Assembly: GCF_963678635.1 (NCBI RefSeq)
Contig: NC_087069.1
Location: 30,482,776 to 30,546,775, forward strand
Direction: 5' to 3'
Length of the DNA stretch: 64,000 nucleotides
Source of the DNA: Symsagittifera roscoffensis
Taxonomy: Eukaryota > Xenacoelomorpha > Acoela > Convolutidae
In this document: piece by piece, positions 25,238 to 36,806 of the stretch
How the letters are laid out: each line of letters starts with the position of its first letter
Numbering within the stretch: position 1 is the stretch's first letter
Notes under the pieces: generated by a model
Database searches by the model: none
The model's input: the letters and a program-made list of their open reading frames with translations, nothing else
Told to the model about the DNA's origin: nothing
Translations under genes and position numbers: made by a program

Positions 25238-27388
25238 TCCACTAAATCACACGGCATCCTACTTAAATATGACCCTGTCCGTCAGATGTACATCTTCGGC
25301 CCTAACCTAAAACATTCCCAACCAAAGATTCCCGCCCCGTCATCATCCCACGCGAATATATACAACCCATCGAAATAGCCCTATTACATAACATCAACAA
25401 CTTTAACTTTCAGCATAAGTTTTATAACTTCATACAAAAACCTAACCACGAAATTTTAGCTGTCACTGAAGATGTCAAAATCATCAGAGCGCTTGAATCA
25501 TTTTGGCCAGTACTTCGCACTTAAATTGCCAAGCTTTTAACAATTTCCGACACTAATCAAACTAACTTCCCCCACGGAATGTTTCCGACCTAGACTCTTC
25601 GTAAGTATGAACTTTTTCTTTACTAACCCCAATAAATGAAACCACTCCCCATTTTTAAACGTGTATTTGCTATTTTCCTTTTAGATTTCACCAGTCATTC
25701 ATCTAAAAGAATAAAATATAATAAAAACAAAAAAAACCAAACTCTATTGAGACTTTTCCAATGTTAACTAACTATGGAACTTTAACTATATCAGTGAAGT
25801 AAAATTGATACCAAAGTAAGAAAATAGAAGAAGTAGAATTCTTTATAAATTTTGAATTTTCTCAAGTCACTCGCCCACATTTCACGCATCTTTTTGCCAA
25901 AATGAAGTAACTCGCCCTTGTAGTATTGCTTAATAAAAACAACTTCTAGTTTTACAAACTAACTGATAACAACTTTGACATTAAAAATGAGCTTAAACTA
26001 ACCAATGCAGCCTACTAATGCCACAAAACCAACCGCATGTATGAGAAAGTCTCACGTTACTCAACTCAGATTAAACCTAGATTAAAATTGGATAGTTTAA
26101 CCTTTACTTTAAAGTGTTATCAAAACCACTTGAAACCTTAAAACATCAAAAGAGCAACAAAAAACATAACAATCCGTTTTTGATAAAAGAAGACAACCAA
26201 AGAACAAAAGAGAAAACACTTGATAAAAAAGAACAAAAAGTGCACACAAAAAGAGACTTTGCCCGAAGAGACAGTAAAATTATACTTTCGCGACTGGCTT
26301 AAACCAACAGTTAAACCACATCCTGAGCATGCTCTATAACCGGCCTCAACACCAGCGCTACACCATGCTTAAGACTCGTTTTCCTAGTTTGACAAGAGTC
26401 GCTCTAGGTTGAGCCGCTGTTCAAATTAACCGAATTTAAAAAACACTTTTGTGACAACAACTAGAAATCATAATTAAAACTGATCTTACCAGCAAGATGT
26501 AGACATAAATAAAAAATGTGAAAAGATTGCTTTCATCAAATAAAACCAGCAGCAAAGAAAAACGAAAAATCGATGACATTCTGACACTGATATGGCAAAT
26601 ATATTGGTTTAATTCCATAGTCACAACCCTTACAGGATTTCACGTATGGAACGAACGTCGCAGCAAAGGTACCAATTCAAGAAAAAAAATACACAACTCG
26701 AACAATGGCTGACGCTCTAGCATAAAGAAATCAACACATCATTGTCAACATCTGAGGTCTTCACGCAAACAATCAACACGGTCACTCAATTCAACCTGGA
26801 CCCACTTCTGAAGAACGAGTACCTCTCTCTTCTTTCTCTACAAAGACAACCACTCCTCAACACAAGCAACTGTTTCTTGCTCCTCTTCACGCAAACATTT
26901 GTTCAAACGAATCAACTCCAAGAGTCAAGAAACTTTTCTATCCATTCTTCACAACAAGAAGCATTAAATTTAAAAACTTTCTAAATCCCGGATGTGTGGA
27001 ACCAGGTTAAAACTAGTATTTATATCTAAATAATATATTGATAAAACCATCTCTATAAATTTCTTCTTAAAAACCATTCACTAATTTTAACTTAGCAAGC
27101 AGTTGCTCTTCTCCAGAACAGTTCCCGATATCTTATCTCGCAAATACAACAGATCTAATGAGACTAGGAGATATAAGAGTAAGATTAAGATCGGTATTAG
27201 ACTAAGAAGTTGCACAAACCTATCCGGCCGAAAAAAGTAGCGTGACAAACAGACGTTGTAACTTATCTGAAGTTGCTCTATCAGTGAGCCTCCCCAGACA
27301 AGAACTCAGTACTTCGTTGAAAACCAATCTTTAATTGTAAAATTTTTCTTGCAACTCATTTATTCAAACTTTTAAAGAACAAATTTTG
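25238..27388. other. AT-rich stretch without supportable genes
   Basis: Up to about 25550 it continues the unidentified decayed coding-like sequence. Beyond that there are only short frames (26114-26302 Lys-rich, 26742-26984), with no motif, repeat copy or RNA gene that I can support. Confidence 0.5.
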
Positions 27389-27683
27389 TGCATGCCATTA
27401 GCGCACGAATTGAAAAACTGAACAAAGTTAAGTTAAAGTCATGTTCCTATTTTAAAAACCGCATATTTTTTAAATTTCAACTGAAAACGCAATGCAATTA
27501 ACTTGGCTGAATTAAAAGCTCAGAAATGTCTCCAAATCAAAAGTTCAGTATTTCAAATGTCACCCTTTTTCTAATCATTCTTACATTTTGTTTCTACTGC
27601 TTCTCTAGTTAATTCATAATTGCCTCCTTCTAGATAAATTAATGTTTCCGTTTATTTCAGGGTTGATGCCAGTTACGTGGACA
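27389..27683 (+). repeat. BEL/Pao 5' LTR
   Basis: Begins TGCATGCC and ends in CA (GTTACGTGGACA) one base before the primer binding site. Its first 180 bases align with 32965-33143 with scattered substitutions and indels (shared blocks include AAACTGAACAAAGT, CTGAAAACGC and CAAATGTCACCCTTT). Confidence 0.7.
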
Positions 27684-27684
27684 T

Positions 27685-27702
27685 TGGCGCCCAAAATTGA
27701 GA
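27685..27702 (+). promoter_or_regulatory. Primer binding site, Lys-tRNA type
   Basis: TGGCGCCCAAAATTGAG follows the LTR end after one base. TGGCGCCCAA is the classical complement of a lysine tRNA 3' end, and the remaining bases are degenerate. Confidence 0.6.
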
Positions 27703-27896
27703 ACGAATCTACGACATTTTTGGATTTCGACTCTCATTTGGTTTGTTTGTTAAATTCGTTTGTTCTTTGATTGGTTTGTGTGTTGCTGGATTTGGAATGT
27801 TTTTTCTTTGGATCTCCTTGTCAAATTGTTATTTAGAACTCTGCTACTGTTTTTTTGTTAAATTAAATACCTGTTACGAGATCACAATTTTCAAAA

Positions 27897-28097
27897 TTGA
27901 ACTCAAATAGAAACGTCCCGGAAAAGGTTTTTGAAACCACATTACTAGACGATACTCATTTGAAAAGTTATTCAGACACGTTAATTAAAATAATCAATGG
28001 TTTACTTACAAATTATGACGAGCTGGAAGTAGTTGAAAGTCTTATGACATGTTTAGATACTAATTGTAAGCACCTGAACGATATCGTTCTTAAATGA
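27897..28097 (+). pseudogene. gag: BEL/Pao gag, N-terminal piece
   Basis: 66-codon frame starting MNSNRNVPEKVFETT, with a helical segment (IINGLLTNYDELEVVESLM). Its position, 195 bases after the primer binding site, fits the start of BEL gag. It ends at a TGA, and downstream frames (28141-29251) are Gln/Ser/Thr-rich and fragmented. Confidence 0.45.
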
Positions 28098-29569
28098 TTA
28101 AGCGGACGTAATCAAAAAGCAACAACAGTTACTCGCCCGGTTGAAAACAGTAAAATTGGGCTATAGAAAGGCCCAAATTGGGTACAAACGCTATCCAATA
28201 AGGCAACGCTCAACTTGCAATACTTCAAGTACATCTTCGAGGGATCAAAGTAATGTTTCTACCCCGTCGCTCGTTCAATCTGCCCTTACTGCTAACCAGG
28301 TTGCAAAATCACAGACACACAGCACCACAAACATCATCAGCAATGACGCACAACATCTTATTGCTCAGTCAACGCATTACAGAGCCCTTGCAAGCGATCA
28401 ACACTGAGCCTCTTTACATCAACGTTTTTTGTCTGAAACAAGTGAATCCCTGTCTCCGCCGCCGTTCCGGTAGTTTTTTTTGAAAATTAGCAAAGCCAGC
28501 CGCAATTTATCAATCCCCAATAGCCAGCCGTCTTCACAACAAGCCTTTTCATTGGAAACATTTCCATATCAGTTGAAAATCAAGATTCACACGGAGTGTT
28601 AGCACCTCAAAAAACCATAGGAACTCAACTCTAGATTAGTGTTCAACAGCCAACTGCCACGATATTGCCTCCAAGTCTAAGTTTTGCAAATACTTCAGCC
28701 GATTACCCGGAAGCTCAAGTGACTCAACCTTTTCTACTACTACGTCCTACAGCCGAGTCATAGAACTGAACTCCACGGTAACGCCCAGTAACTTGTAACG
28801 TCATCAACGACAGACCACGCGCTAAGTAACAATGCAAATGCCTTCATGCCAATGCCAGCCGGATCTCTAAGTCGCTTCGGACTTCAACTTTCAAATTCAG
28901 GTCTAATATTTCCATCTACAACAACAGTTCAACTGCCGACAACTTTTGGATTGCAACCAAATTACGGAACTCAACGTCACATGGTCCCTCTGCAACCCAA
29001 GGTTTCTACAACAAAACAGCAATTCAGCCAAGTCACGAAATTTTTTCAGTACAGCAGTCAACAGAACAGCAGTCAACAGCTACCCTGCTGACCAGCCAAT
29101 CACTTATAGTTACTCACCAGTAGCTTTCAACAGTGACCTTCTCATGCCCATCCAACCGTTTGCTACTTGCATTCACGCTGAAAATCAAGGAACCACAACC
29201 AAACTAGCGCCAAGGCCGAATCGTTTCATCAGCCAGGTACTTCAGCGTTGAGCACTCAGCAAAAACTCTGGCAATCATTGATCACACAGCAGCCCCTTCC
29301 CGCAACACACAAGTAGCTCCTCAGCTAAAATCATCAGCCAACCCCTCTAACTACCCAACTCTTGCCTGAAGCTTTTTCGAACACCTTTGGATGTCAACAT
29401 CAATCACTGCAACCGCCAATAACACTGGAAATTACATGTTATCAGACAACGCAACAGTACCCGCATCATCGCAGGACTCGTCAGCCACCAACAATTCAGC
29501 AGAATTACGACAAATTGCCATCAGAACCTACGACAATGCTTGCAATTACCCGACAGCCCGACGACCATC

Positions 29570-29935
29570 ATCAGCCTACGATTTTGAAAACTTTTCGAAA
29601 ATTCAATCCAATCGTCAAACTCTTCAACTTTGACGGAGATCCAGAGCAGGGGTTGAACTGGGCTGGAGTCTGCAACACCACAATAGACAACACCGATATG
29701 TCGGATTCTGAGAAACTAACCCAGCTTTAACGACTTGTATCCAGAGATGCCAAAACGCTAATCCGTGGATACGGATGCAACGGATCAATGTACGACTCGG
29801 CTGTCCAACGACTGCACTCAGAATTCGGAAACTCAACGAAAAGATTGACTTCATTCCTAAAACGACTTGACAACTTCAACAGTCCATCAATGAGACACCA
29901 AAGAAGCTTCAAGACCTCTCTAACTTCCTGAGAAT
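29570..29935 (+). pseudogene. gag: BEL/Pao gag, DUF1759-like domain
   Basis: The frame ending at 29730 reads VKLFNFDGDPEQGLNWAGV, then SDSEKLTQL. After one TAA the same frame continues RLVSRDAKTLIRGYGC and AVQRLHSEFG. This is the pattern F-x-G-D-P-W-KL-YL-L-A-I-G-A-L-FG of the DUF1759 region in BEL/Pao gag. Confidence 0.6.
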
Positions 29936-30083
29936 AATGGTGGATACTTTCACCAGTTTGGATTTCCAGCTCGACCTGCACTCGACTACCAATATTCATA
30001 ACGTTTAAGGTAAACTACCTACTCTCTGTCGACTTGAATAGAATTGCTTCTTCCTGCAAAAGCACGTTCGACAGCTTTAGCTT

Positions 30084-30650
30084 TTGGGAATCAAGCAAGT
30101 CAACAGCAACAACAACGAAGAAAGTTGGTACCTGTCTTACCACCCAGTAACGAACACCATCAAACCCGACAACTTGCGCCGAGTGCTCAATGCTTCTAGC
30201 ATCTATGGAGGTACCTCCCTCAATAGCAGCCTACTCACTGGACTTGAACTTCTCTGCAACCTCAGTGAAATCGTCATGCAACTTCGCGAGGACCAAATTG
30301 CCAATTCAGCCGACATTGAAGCAATTTTCTTGCAAGAATTCGTGACTCCAGCAGACCAGCCATACGTGCGTTTTTTAAGTAAAGACGACAACCACAACAT
30401 CAACACAAAACAGTACACGCGACATACATTTGGAGCAACCGAGTCTCCTTTTGTTGCTTGCTACGCAACCAGGCACTGCTCAAAGGCCAATAATAACATA
30501 TACCCCGACTTAGTTCCAATAACTGGACGGAACCTCTATATGTACGACCTTTACAAAGCTGTTACAACGACTGAAGAAGCCATCAGACTGAAGTCCGATC
30601 TCCAGCACTTGTTTAGTCTCGGTGGATTCAATTTGAGGACCTCGAACTGA
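30084..30650 (+). pseudogene. pol: BEL/Pao reverse transcriptase
   Basis: 188 open codons. Visible RT blocks: WYLSYHPVTNTIKPDNLRRV, NASSIYGGTSLNSSLLTG, SADIEAIFLQEFV (first catalytic Asp retained), YTRHTFGATESPF and GGFNLRTSN. The catalytic YMDD box reads YMYD (residues 152-155), so one of the two metal-binding Asp is lost. Protease should precede this but gag-type sequence ends only about 180 bases upstream. Confidence 0.8.
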
Positions 30651-31486
30651 AAGCTAATTCTTCAAAGCGTTGAAAAAGAACACATCCGCATTGCTGACGC
30701 GGATCAATTTCTAAAGACAGCTGCAACACTGACGCCAGACCCTTGGAAAGAGTTCTCGGAGTCAAATGGAAACCTGAATCGGATCAGTTTCTCGTGGAAG
30801 CCACGAGTGGTCATAACGCAACATAGAAGTTTTCAAGTTCGCTCCTCAGTGTTTGATCCACTCGGAATCACCACACACTTGACAATTTGGCTTCATCAGA
30901 GCCTACAACTGGCCTAAGCCTCAGAGCCTCAATGGAACACAGCCATCGACTTGACAGTTTTGTCTGACCTTAATGACTGGATCGATCAAAAGGAAGACTT
31001 CAACAATGTGGAACTACCTCGATTGTACTTCCAACCACAAATGAAAGCAACCGATATTCAACTGCAAGTGCTCAGCGAGGCCTCAGAATTGCTCATGCAT
31101 TCGTTGCATACCTCAGAATTGCTTACAAAGACAACACAGTGGACCTAAAATTTGTAGTAGGAGAAGCTCGAAAATCACCTATTAAAAGAATGACTATTCC
31201 GAACCTGGAGCTTCAAGCCGCTAGCACTGGAGCCACACTAGCCAAGTTTGTGGAAGACCAGCACGGCATCACAATCACCAGCTTGACACTTTGGATCGAC
31301 AGCACAACAGTCCTCCACTGGATCAACTCACCCAATCAGCGCCACCAGATCTTCATTGTCAACGGCCTTAACCTCATACCGGACACCACGTCACACTTGG
31401 ATTGGAGATACTTGCCCAGCAAAGACAATCCAGCCGACGACGTCACCCAAGTATATAGAGCCTCAGACTTGACTTCATCCTCCTGA
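30651..31486 (+). pseudogene. pol: BEL/Pao RT connection and RNase H
   Basis: Continues in shifting frames: SVFDPLGIT (about 30855), a Trp-rich linker, the frame 30951-31148, then 31139-31486 with TIPNLELQAAS, LWIDSTTVLHWI and WRYLPSKDNPADDVTQ. The acidic residues around LWIDS and NPADD are those of the BEL/Pao RNase H region. At least two frameshifts. Confidence 0.75.
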
Positions 31487-31875
31487 AGGATCACAGGACC
31501 AGCCTTCCTACTGTCACCTTCCACTAACTGGCCTCCTCAACCGACCTTGCAGCAGCCGACTGATGTACGCACGACAGACGACACACTGAGCAGTCATCAC
31601 CAACCATTGACTTCAGCCGCTACAGAAATTGGACGAAAAGCCCACGAAGTGACAGCTTATATTCATGTCTTTGTGGAGAACCTCAAGAGAAAGACCTGCA
31701 GCTAGCTCTCACTGCAGCGCCTATCATATGGCTTCGCTTTCATCATCAAGCAGACTCAACGACAGGATTTCCCCAGGTAAACTCAGTGCCTGACAAAGAA
31801 TACACAAAGAAGCCCATTTTTCTAGCCCATTTGTCCCTTCATTGGCGATTATGGGTTTGTCCGCGACAAAGGACA
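31487..31875 (+). other. RNase H to integrase linker of the BEL/Pao element
   Basis: No motif visible. Pro/Thr/Gln-rich broken frames lie where BEL/Pao Pol has a poorly conserved linker. Confidence 0.5.
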
Positions 31876-32745
31876 CTTGAACAAAGCTCCGCAACTCTTA
31901 TCAAGCCTACATCCGGTAATTCTAGATGGAGATAAACGTCCAATACAGCTCTTCCTGCAACAGATACACAACGGCAACACCCATTGTGGACTCGAGCACA
32001 GCAGCAGCATTCTACAACAGGAATTTTGAATCCTTCAATCCCGCAAGCACCTGAAAAGGTAACACGACAATGCATAGCCTGCCACCGCATACGAGAACAA
32101 CTCTTCACGCCTCAAATGGCCGACCTACCAATAGCACGATTGCCGTCGCCTGACAACGCCTACCCTTTCCAATCGTCTGGAATAGATTTCTTTGGACCCT
32201 TTGCCGTACGCAACAATACTGATATTAGCAAGCGATATGTTCTCTTCTTCACCTGCCTTGTGACACGCGCCGTTCACTCTGAAACTTGCCACAATATTGG
32301 TGCAGACTCAACTTTTCAAGCCCGATGCGTAAAACCTAACCTAATCTTTTCGGGCAACGGAAAATGCTTCGTTGGAGCTAACAACAAAATGCAACTTTCT
32401 CGCCGAATTACAATAAAATGACCACTTCAAACAGCAATGCCAACTGAGTGGAATCACCTGGAAATTCAACCCACCTTCAGCCCCTCATTTTGGTTATTCT
32501 TGGGAAAGACTAATTAAGCCTTTCAATGGCTCATTCTACAAAGTTATTGGAAATAGGATACTCAAGGAGGAAACTTTGTAAACCTTTACTTGCGAGGTGG
32601 AAGCCGCATTGAACTCGAGACCACTGACAACTGTCTCATCTGACCCTACAGACATTGAAGCTTTGACGTAAAGCCACATTATATTAGGACGACTTTCAAC
32701 AATATTGCCCCCTGGTTCGTTTTTACCCGGCACCCTCGCTCAAAT
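31876..32745 (+). pseudogene. pol: BEL/Pao integrase
   Basis: The zinc-binding His and Cys residues are partly visible (HNGNTHCG, then CIACHRIREQ). The 145-codon frame 31984-32421 reads GIDFFGPFAV (first Asp), RYVLFFTCLVTRAVHSE and FSGNGKCFVGA, where the family has SDNGTNF: the second catalytic Asp is Gly. After a stop come KFNPPSAPHFG, SWERLIKPF (Glu) and EVEAALNSRPL with SSDPTDIEALT, ending near LPPGSF. Confidence 0.8.
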
Positions 32746-32964
32746 GATAATCTGCAAACAAGCTCAAATTCTGTTGATTTTCCCAAAACTAATTTTTCCA
32801 AAAATTTGGAAGCCGCTAATTTTTCCAAAGTTTTGGAAGAAGAAACATCACGAAAGGCTCAACTGACTACGATGACAACTAAGCCAAGATACAACCTAAG
32901 CAACTATTAGGACGCTCCTACAATTACGATATTTGTTTGCAACCTCCAGATGAGCCCGGCCATT
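32746..32964 (+). other. BEL/Pao 3' untranslated segment
   Basis: AT-rich, with two copies of TTTTTCCAAA followed by TTTGGAAG. No clear polypurine tract immediately before the 3' LTR. Confidence 0.4.
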
Positions 32965-33143
32965 TGCATGCCGTTAGCGCTTATAATAAAAAACTGAACA
33001 AAGTAAAGCTAACTTAAATTCACAACTTTGAAACTGCATAACTTTTAACTTTAAACTGAAAACGCTATGCAAAAAACTTGGCTAGATTAAAATATCAGAA
33101 ACAACTTCAAATCAAAAGCCAAGTAAATCAAATGTCACCCTTT
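32965..33143 (+). repeat. BEL/Pao 3' LTR, truncated
   Basis: Aligns with the first 180 bases or so of the 5' LTR, then ends at CACCCTTTG, where repeat module P begins. About 115 bases of LTR are missing. Confidence 0.65.
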
Positions 33144-33350
33144 GTTTCAAATGCGAGAGCAAGTAAAAATTTTCGGATAGTTTTTTTATCGTAAGCAACT
33201 TCACCTACAAATCTGTGAGACTCTGAATTTGCTATAATATAAAACCTATCTCTCAAGCCTCTCTTGTCTATTATTCTTGTGAAATGAATGTCTTAGGAGC
33301 CTAAGCTTCATGGTTCGAATCCCGGCTGGGTCTTTTTTTTATTTTGATTT
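33144..33350 (+). repeat. Repeat module P1 with tRNA-like B box
   Basis: Starts AAATGCGAGAGCAAGTAAA. Near its end it has GGTTCGAATCC (33312-33322), a perfect Pol III B box, preceded by a small CTTAG/CTAAG stem and followed by CGGCTGGGTCT. It looks like the promoter-bearing part of a tRNA-derived SINE. Confidence 0.6.
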
Positions 33351-33361
33351 GATTTTTATTG

Positions 33362-34160
33362 CGGAAGCTTGATTTGTCGGCAAAAATATGGACGTTGTGT
33401 AATTTAAGCAGGGAAAAACTTCGGTTTGTTTTAGTTTTAAACTAAGTTTAACAGAAAACTGCCATTTTTTTCTGGAAGAATTTGAAATTAAAAAAGCTTT
33501 GCCACTTATGAAAATTTAAAAAAATCGATGCATTTTTGGTTTTCGTTTTAAAGGACAATTGCTTTTAAATTGCAGCTTTTTACACTTAAGTTTTTGATAA
33601 AGTTCTATGTTCCGACAATTTAGTAAGTAAAAATTCAAAATTTTAATTTTTTTATGTTCTTTTTAATCTGGCTGGATTGAAATTTTCTTTCTTCTACTTC
33701 CAAAATACATGTATCCTGATATATAAGGAAAATATAGTGAAATTAAATTTAGAAAATATTGAGCATTTAATTCTGTTTCAACTATCGAAAACGTTCCAAG
33801 AAGTAAAAAATGATGTAGAAGCTACTTTATGGTGCTTTTTGTAAAAAAAAATATAGTTTTTCTCTTCAAGTTTTGGAAAAAATGTGCTTTTTAGCGCACA
33901 AACATTCAAAAAAATTCAAAACTGATACAAATTCTAATCAACTGTTTGAACATTCGTAAGTTCTTGTTTACCTATTTTGAAGCTAACAAGTTGACAAATG
34001 CAATTATACTTTTTTGTTACAAAAATTACAAAAACATTGGCGCTTACTTTTCAACTCATTTTTATTTGAACAGATTTATAAAATGCACTATATTCTGCTG
34101 AAATAAGAATTGACTCTAGATGAAGTAAACTTCAGTATAAACGTTTCTACCTAGCTTTGA
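33362..34160 (+). repeat. Repeat module Q1 (diverged)
   Basis: Shares GATTTGTCGGCAAAAATATGG and TTAACAGAAAACTGC with Q2 and Q3. It is more diverged and longer in the middle. Confidence 0.5.
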
Positions 34161-34167
34161 TTAAAAG

Positions 34168-34905
34168 AAACAATTGATTTGTCGGCAAAAATATGGATGG
34201 ACGTTGAGTCATCTAAGCGGGGAGAAACTTTGATTTGTTTTATTTTTTAAGAAAGGCTTAACAGAAAACTGCCGCGTTAGGAAGAAATTGAAATAAAAAA
34301 ACCATTCCCACTTTTGAAAATTTAAAAAAATGATGGTCTATTGGCGCGCACAAAAAATCAAAAAACCCAATACAAAATAGTAAATTTAGACAAACAATAG
34401 TCAATTGTTCGAACTTTCGTAAGCTCTTATTTACTTTTTTTGAAGCTATCAAGTTGACAAATGCGATTAAATTTTTTTGTTCCAAAAATAACAAAAACAT
34501 TGGCGTTTATTTTTCAACTCATTTTTATTTAAACAGATTCATAAAATTCACCATATTCTGCTGAGATAAAATTTGACTTTTGATGCAGTCAACTTCAGTA
34601 TAAAACTAGCGTTGATAAAAAGAAACAAAACTTAGAATATTTTAAATGTAAATTTAATTTTTTGTTTAGTAAAGAGTCCAAATCTAGATCTTGAGTTAAG
34701 TTTTATGTATTTGAACAGATTCATAAAATTCACCATATTCTGCTGAGATAAGATTTGACTTTTGATGCAGTCAACTTCAGTATAAAACTAGCCTTGATAA
34801 AAAGAAACAAAACTTAGAATATTTTAAATGTAAATTCTGTTTTTTGTTTTATAAAGAGTCCAAATCTAGATCTTGAGTTAAGTTTTATGTTGACAATTCT
34901 GTAAA
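34168..34905 (+). repeat. Repeat module Q2 with internal duplication
   Basis: Matches Q3 (39382-39990) closely. Its last segment, from the ACAGATTCATAAAATTCACC block to GAGTTAAGTTTTATGT, is present twice in tandem, with a period of about 185 bases (34526 and 34710). Confidence 0.6.
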
Positions 34906-34975
34906 TAAATTGTAAGCTTCATGTAATTTGGCAAGCAATTGTTCTGAAACTCAGATTTTTTCAAAAGAGCAAAAA

Positions 34976-35606
34976 ACTTTTTAGCCTCTAGTTTTGCTTG
35001 TTTGTCAATTTTGCTTTAAAAGCGAACTCAAACTGAGATTTGCAGCACGTATGATACATGACACACAATCAGTTAGTTGAAATTAGCCTTTTTTTGCTTT
35101 TGCTGAGTTTTTTTTTTACAAAACTAGAGGATGCAATTGAAGCGGAAAGCATTCAGTAGAAAAAAATGAAAAATTGGGAAAAATCTACCTACAATTTTCT
35201 AACCTGATGTTATTCTGGGGATAACAAATCAAGAAATATATTTTGCCCGTCGTTGAATTATCATGAGAAAAAAGATAAATGGCGCCATCATTTTTTTTTT
35301 CAAAAATGACCTGTTAACTAGGGCAAAATAATTTCTTTTGGCGCAGCTTATACGATGAAAAATGCTGACAGCACAAGAAAATCCACCGATGTTGCACCTA
35401 AGCCGACAAAACATAGGCAGACAAACGAAAATCCGATAATTCAATGCTTTCCGGATAAAAGTAATTTCAATTTAATTCATAATAAAAATTAATAAGGTCC
35501 ATTTTGGTCGGCTCGAACCCCAGACCTTAGGATACAAAAGCATCTTCTAGGCCAAGTGGGAAAAAGTCTCGAAATTGCTAAGGTTCACGGAAAAACCAAC
35601 TCAACA
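34976..35606 (-). repeat. Repeat module R1, tRNA-derived SINE-like
   Basis: Read on the minus strand it begins with a tRNA-like head at 35565-35501: TTGGCCTAGAAG (A-box-like) and GGTTCGAGCC (B box, complement of 35511-35520), spaced as in a tRNA. A body of about 500 bases follows, ending in a hairpin-bounded segment (CCTCTAGTTTTG at 34985 against CAAAACTAGAGG at about 35119). A possible tRNA-like promoter of this kind defines SINEs; no autonomous partner is seen. Confidence 0.6.
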
Positions 35607-36230
35607 ACTTTTTAGCCTCTAGTTTTGCTTCTTTGTCAATTTTGCTTTAAAAGCGAACTCAAACTGAGATTTGCAGCACGTATGATACATGACACACATT
35701 CAGTTAGTTGAAATTAGCCTTTTTTGCTTTTGCTGAGTTTTTTTTTTACAAAACTAGAGGATGCAATTGAAGCGGCACTAGAAAAAAATGAAAAATTGGG
35801 AAAAATTTACCTAAAATTTTCTAACCTGATGTTTCTTCTGGGGACAACAAATCAAAAAATATATTTTGCCCGTCGTTGAATTATCATGAGAAAAAAGTTA
35901 AATGGCGCCATCAGTTTTTTTTTTCAAAAATGACCTCTTAACTAGGGCAAAATAATTTTTTTTGGCGCAGCTTATACGATGAAATATGCTGACAGCACAA
36001 GAAAATCCACCGATGTTGCACCTAAGCCGACAAAACATAGGCAGACAAACGAAAATCCGATAATTCAATGCTTTCCGGATAAAAGTAATTTCAATTTAAT
36101 TCATAATAAAAATTAATAAGGTCCATTTTGGTCGGCTCGAACCCCAGACCTTAGGATACAAAAGCATCTTCTAGCCCAAGTGGGAAAAAGTCTCGAAGTT
36201 GCTAAGGTTCACGGAGAAATCATTTCAACA
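35607..36230 (-). repeat. Repeat module R2
   Basis: Nearly identical to R1 and directly adjacent; offset about 631 bases. B box at 36134-36143. Confidence 0.6.
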
Positions 36231-36806
36231 AATTTTTAGCCTCTAGTTTTGCTTCTTTGTCAATTTTGCTTTAAAAGGGAACTCAAACTGAGATTTGCAG
36301 CACGTATGATACATGACACACATTCAGTTAAATGAAATTAGCCTTTTTTGCTTTTGCTGAGTTTTTTTTTTTTTTACAAAACTAGAGGATGCAATTGAAG
36401 CGGCAGTAGAAAAAATGAAAAATTGGGAAAAATCTACCTAAAATTTTCTAACCTGATGTTTCTTCTGGGGACAACAAATCGAAAAATATATTTTGCCCGT
36501 CGTTGAATTATCATGAGAAAAAAGATAAATGGCGCCATCAGTTTTTTTTTTCAAAAATGACTAGTTAACTAGGGCAAAATAATTTCTTTCGGCGCAGCTT
36601 ATACGATGAAAAATGCTGACAGCACAAGAAAATCCACCGATGTTGCACCTAAGCCGACAAAACATAGACAGACAAACAAAAATCCGATAATTCAATGCTT
36701 TCCGGATAAAAGTAATTTCAATTTATTTCATAATAAAAATTAATAAGGTCCATTTTGGTCGGCTCGAACCCCAGACCTTAGGATACAAAAGAATCCTCTA
36801 GGACAA
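36231..36806 (-). repeat. Repeat module R3
   Basis: Third head-to-tail copy; offset about 624 bases. B box at 36761-36770. The A-box side is truncated where R4 begins. Confidence 0.6.

Larger units (their letters stand above)
27389..33143 (+). mobile_element. Decayed BEL/Pao LTR retrotransposon
   Basis: Bounded by related end repeats (27389-27683 and 32965-33143) and carrying, in order, a primer binding site, gag, RT, RNase H and integrase of BEL/Pao type. The signature is the RNase H block IPNLELQAAS and the integrase run from GIDFFGPF through TCLVTRAVHSE to SWERLIKPF. Reading frames are broken about every few hundred bases. Gag and RT are only about 180 bases apart, so the protease and linker have been deleted. 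Confidence 0.85.

Noticed and set aside
33312-33330. Functional tRNA gene at the P module B box
   Set aside because: A convincing acceptor stem and A box are missing, and the sequence recurs as a repeat with a mutated box in P2.
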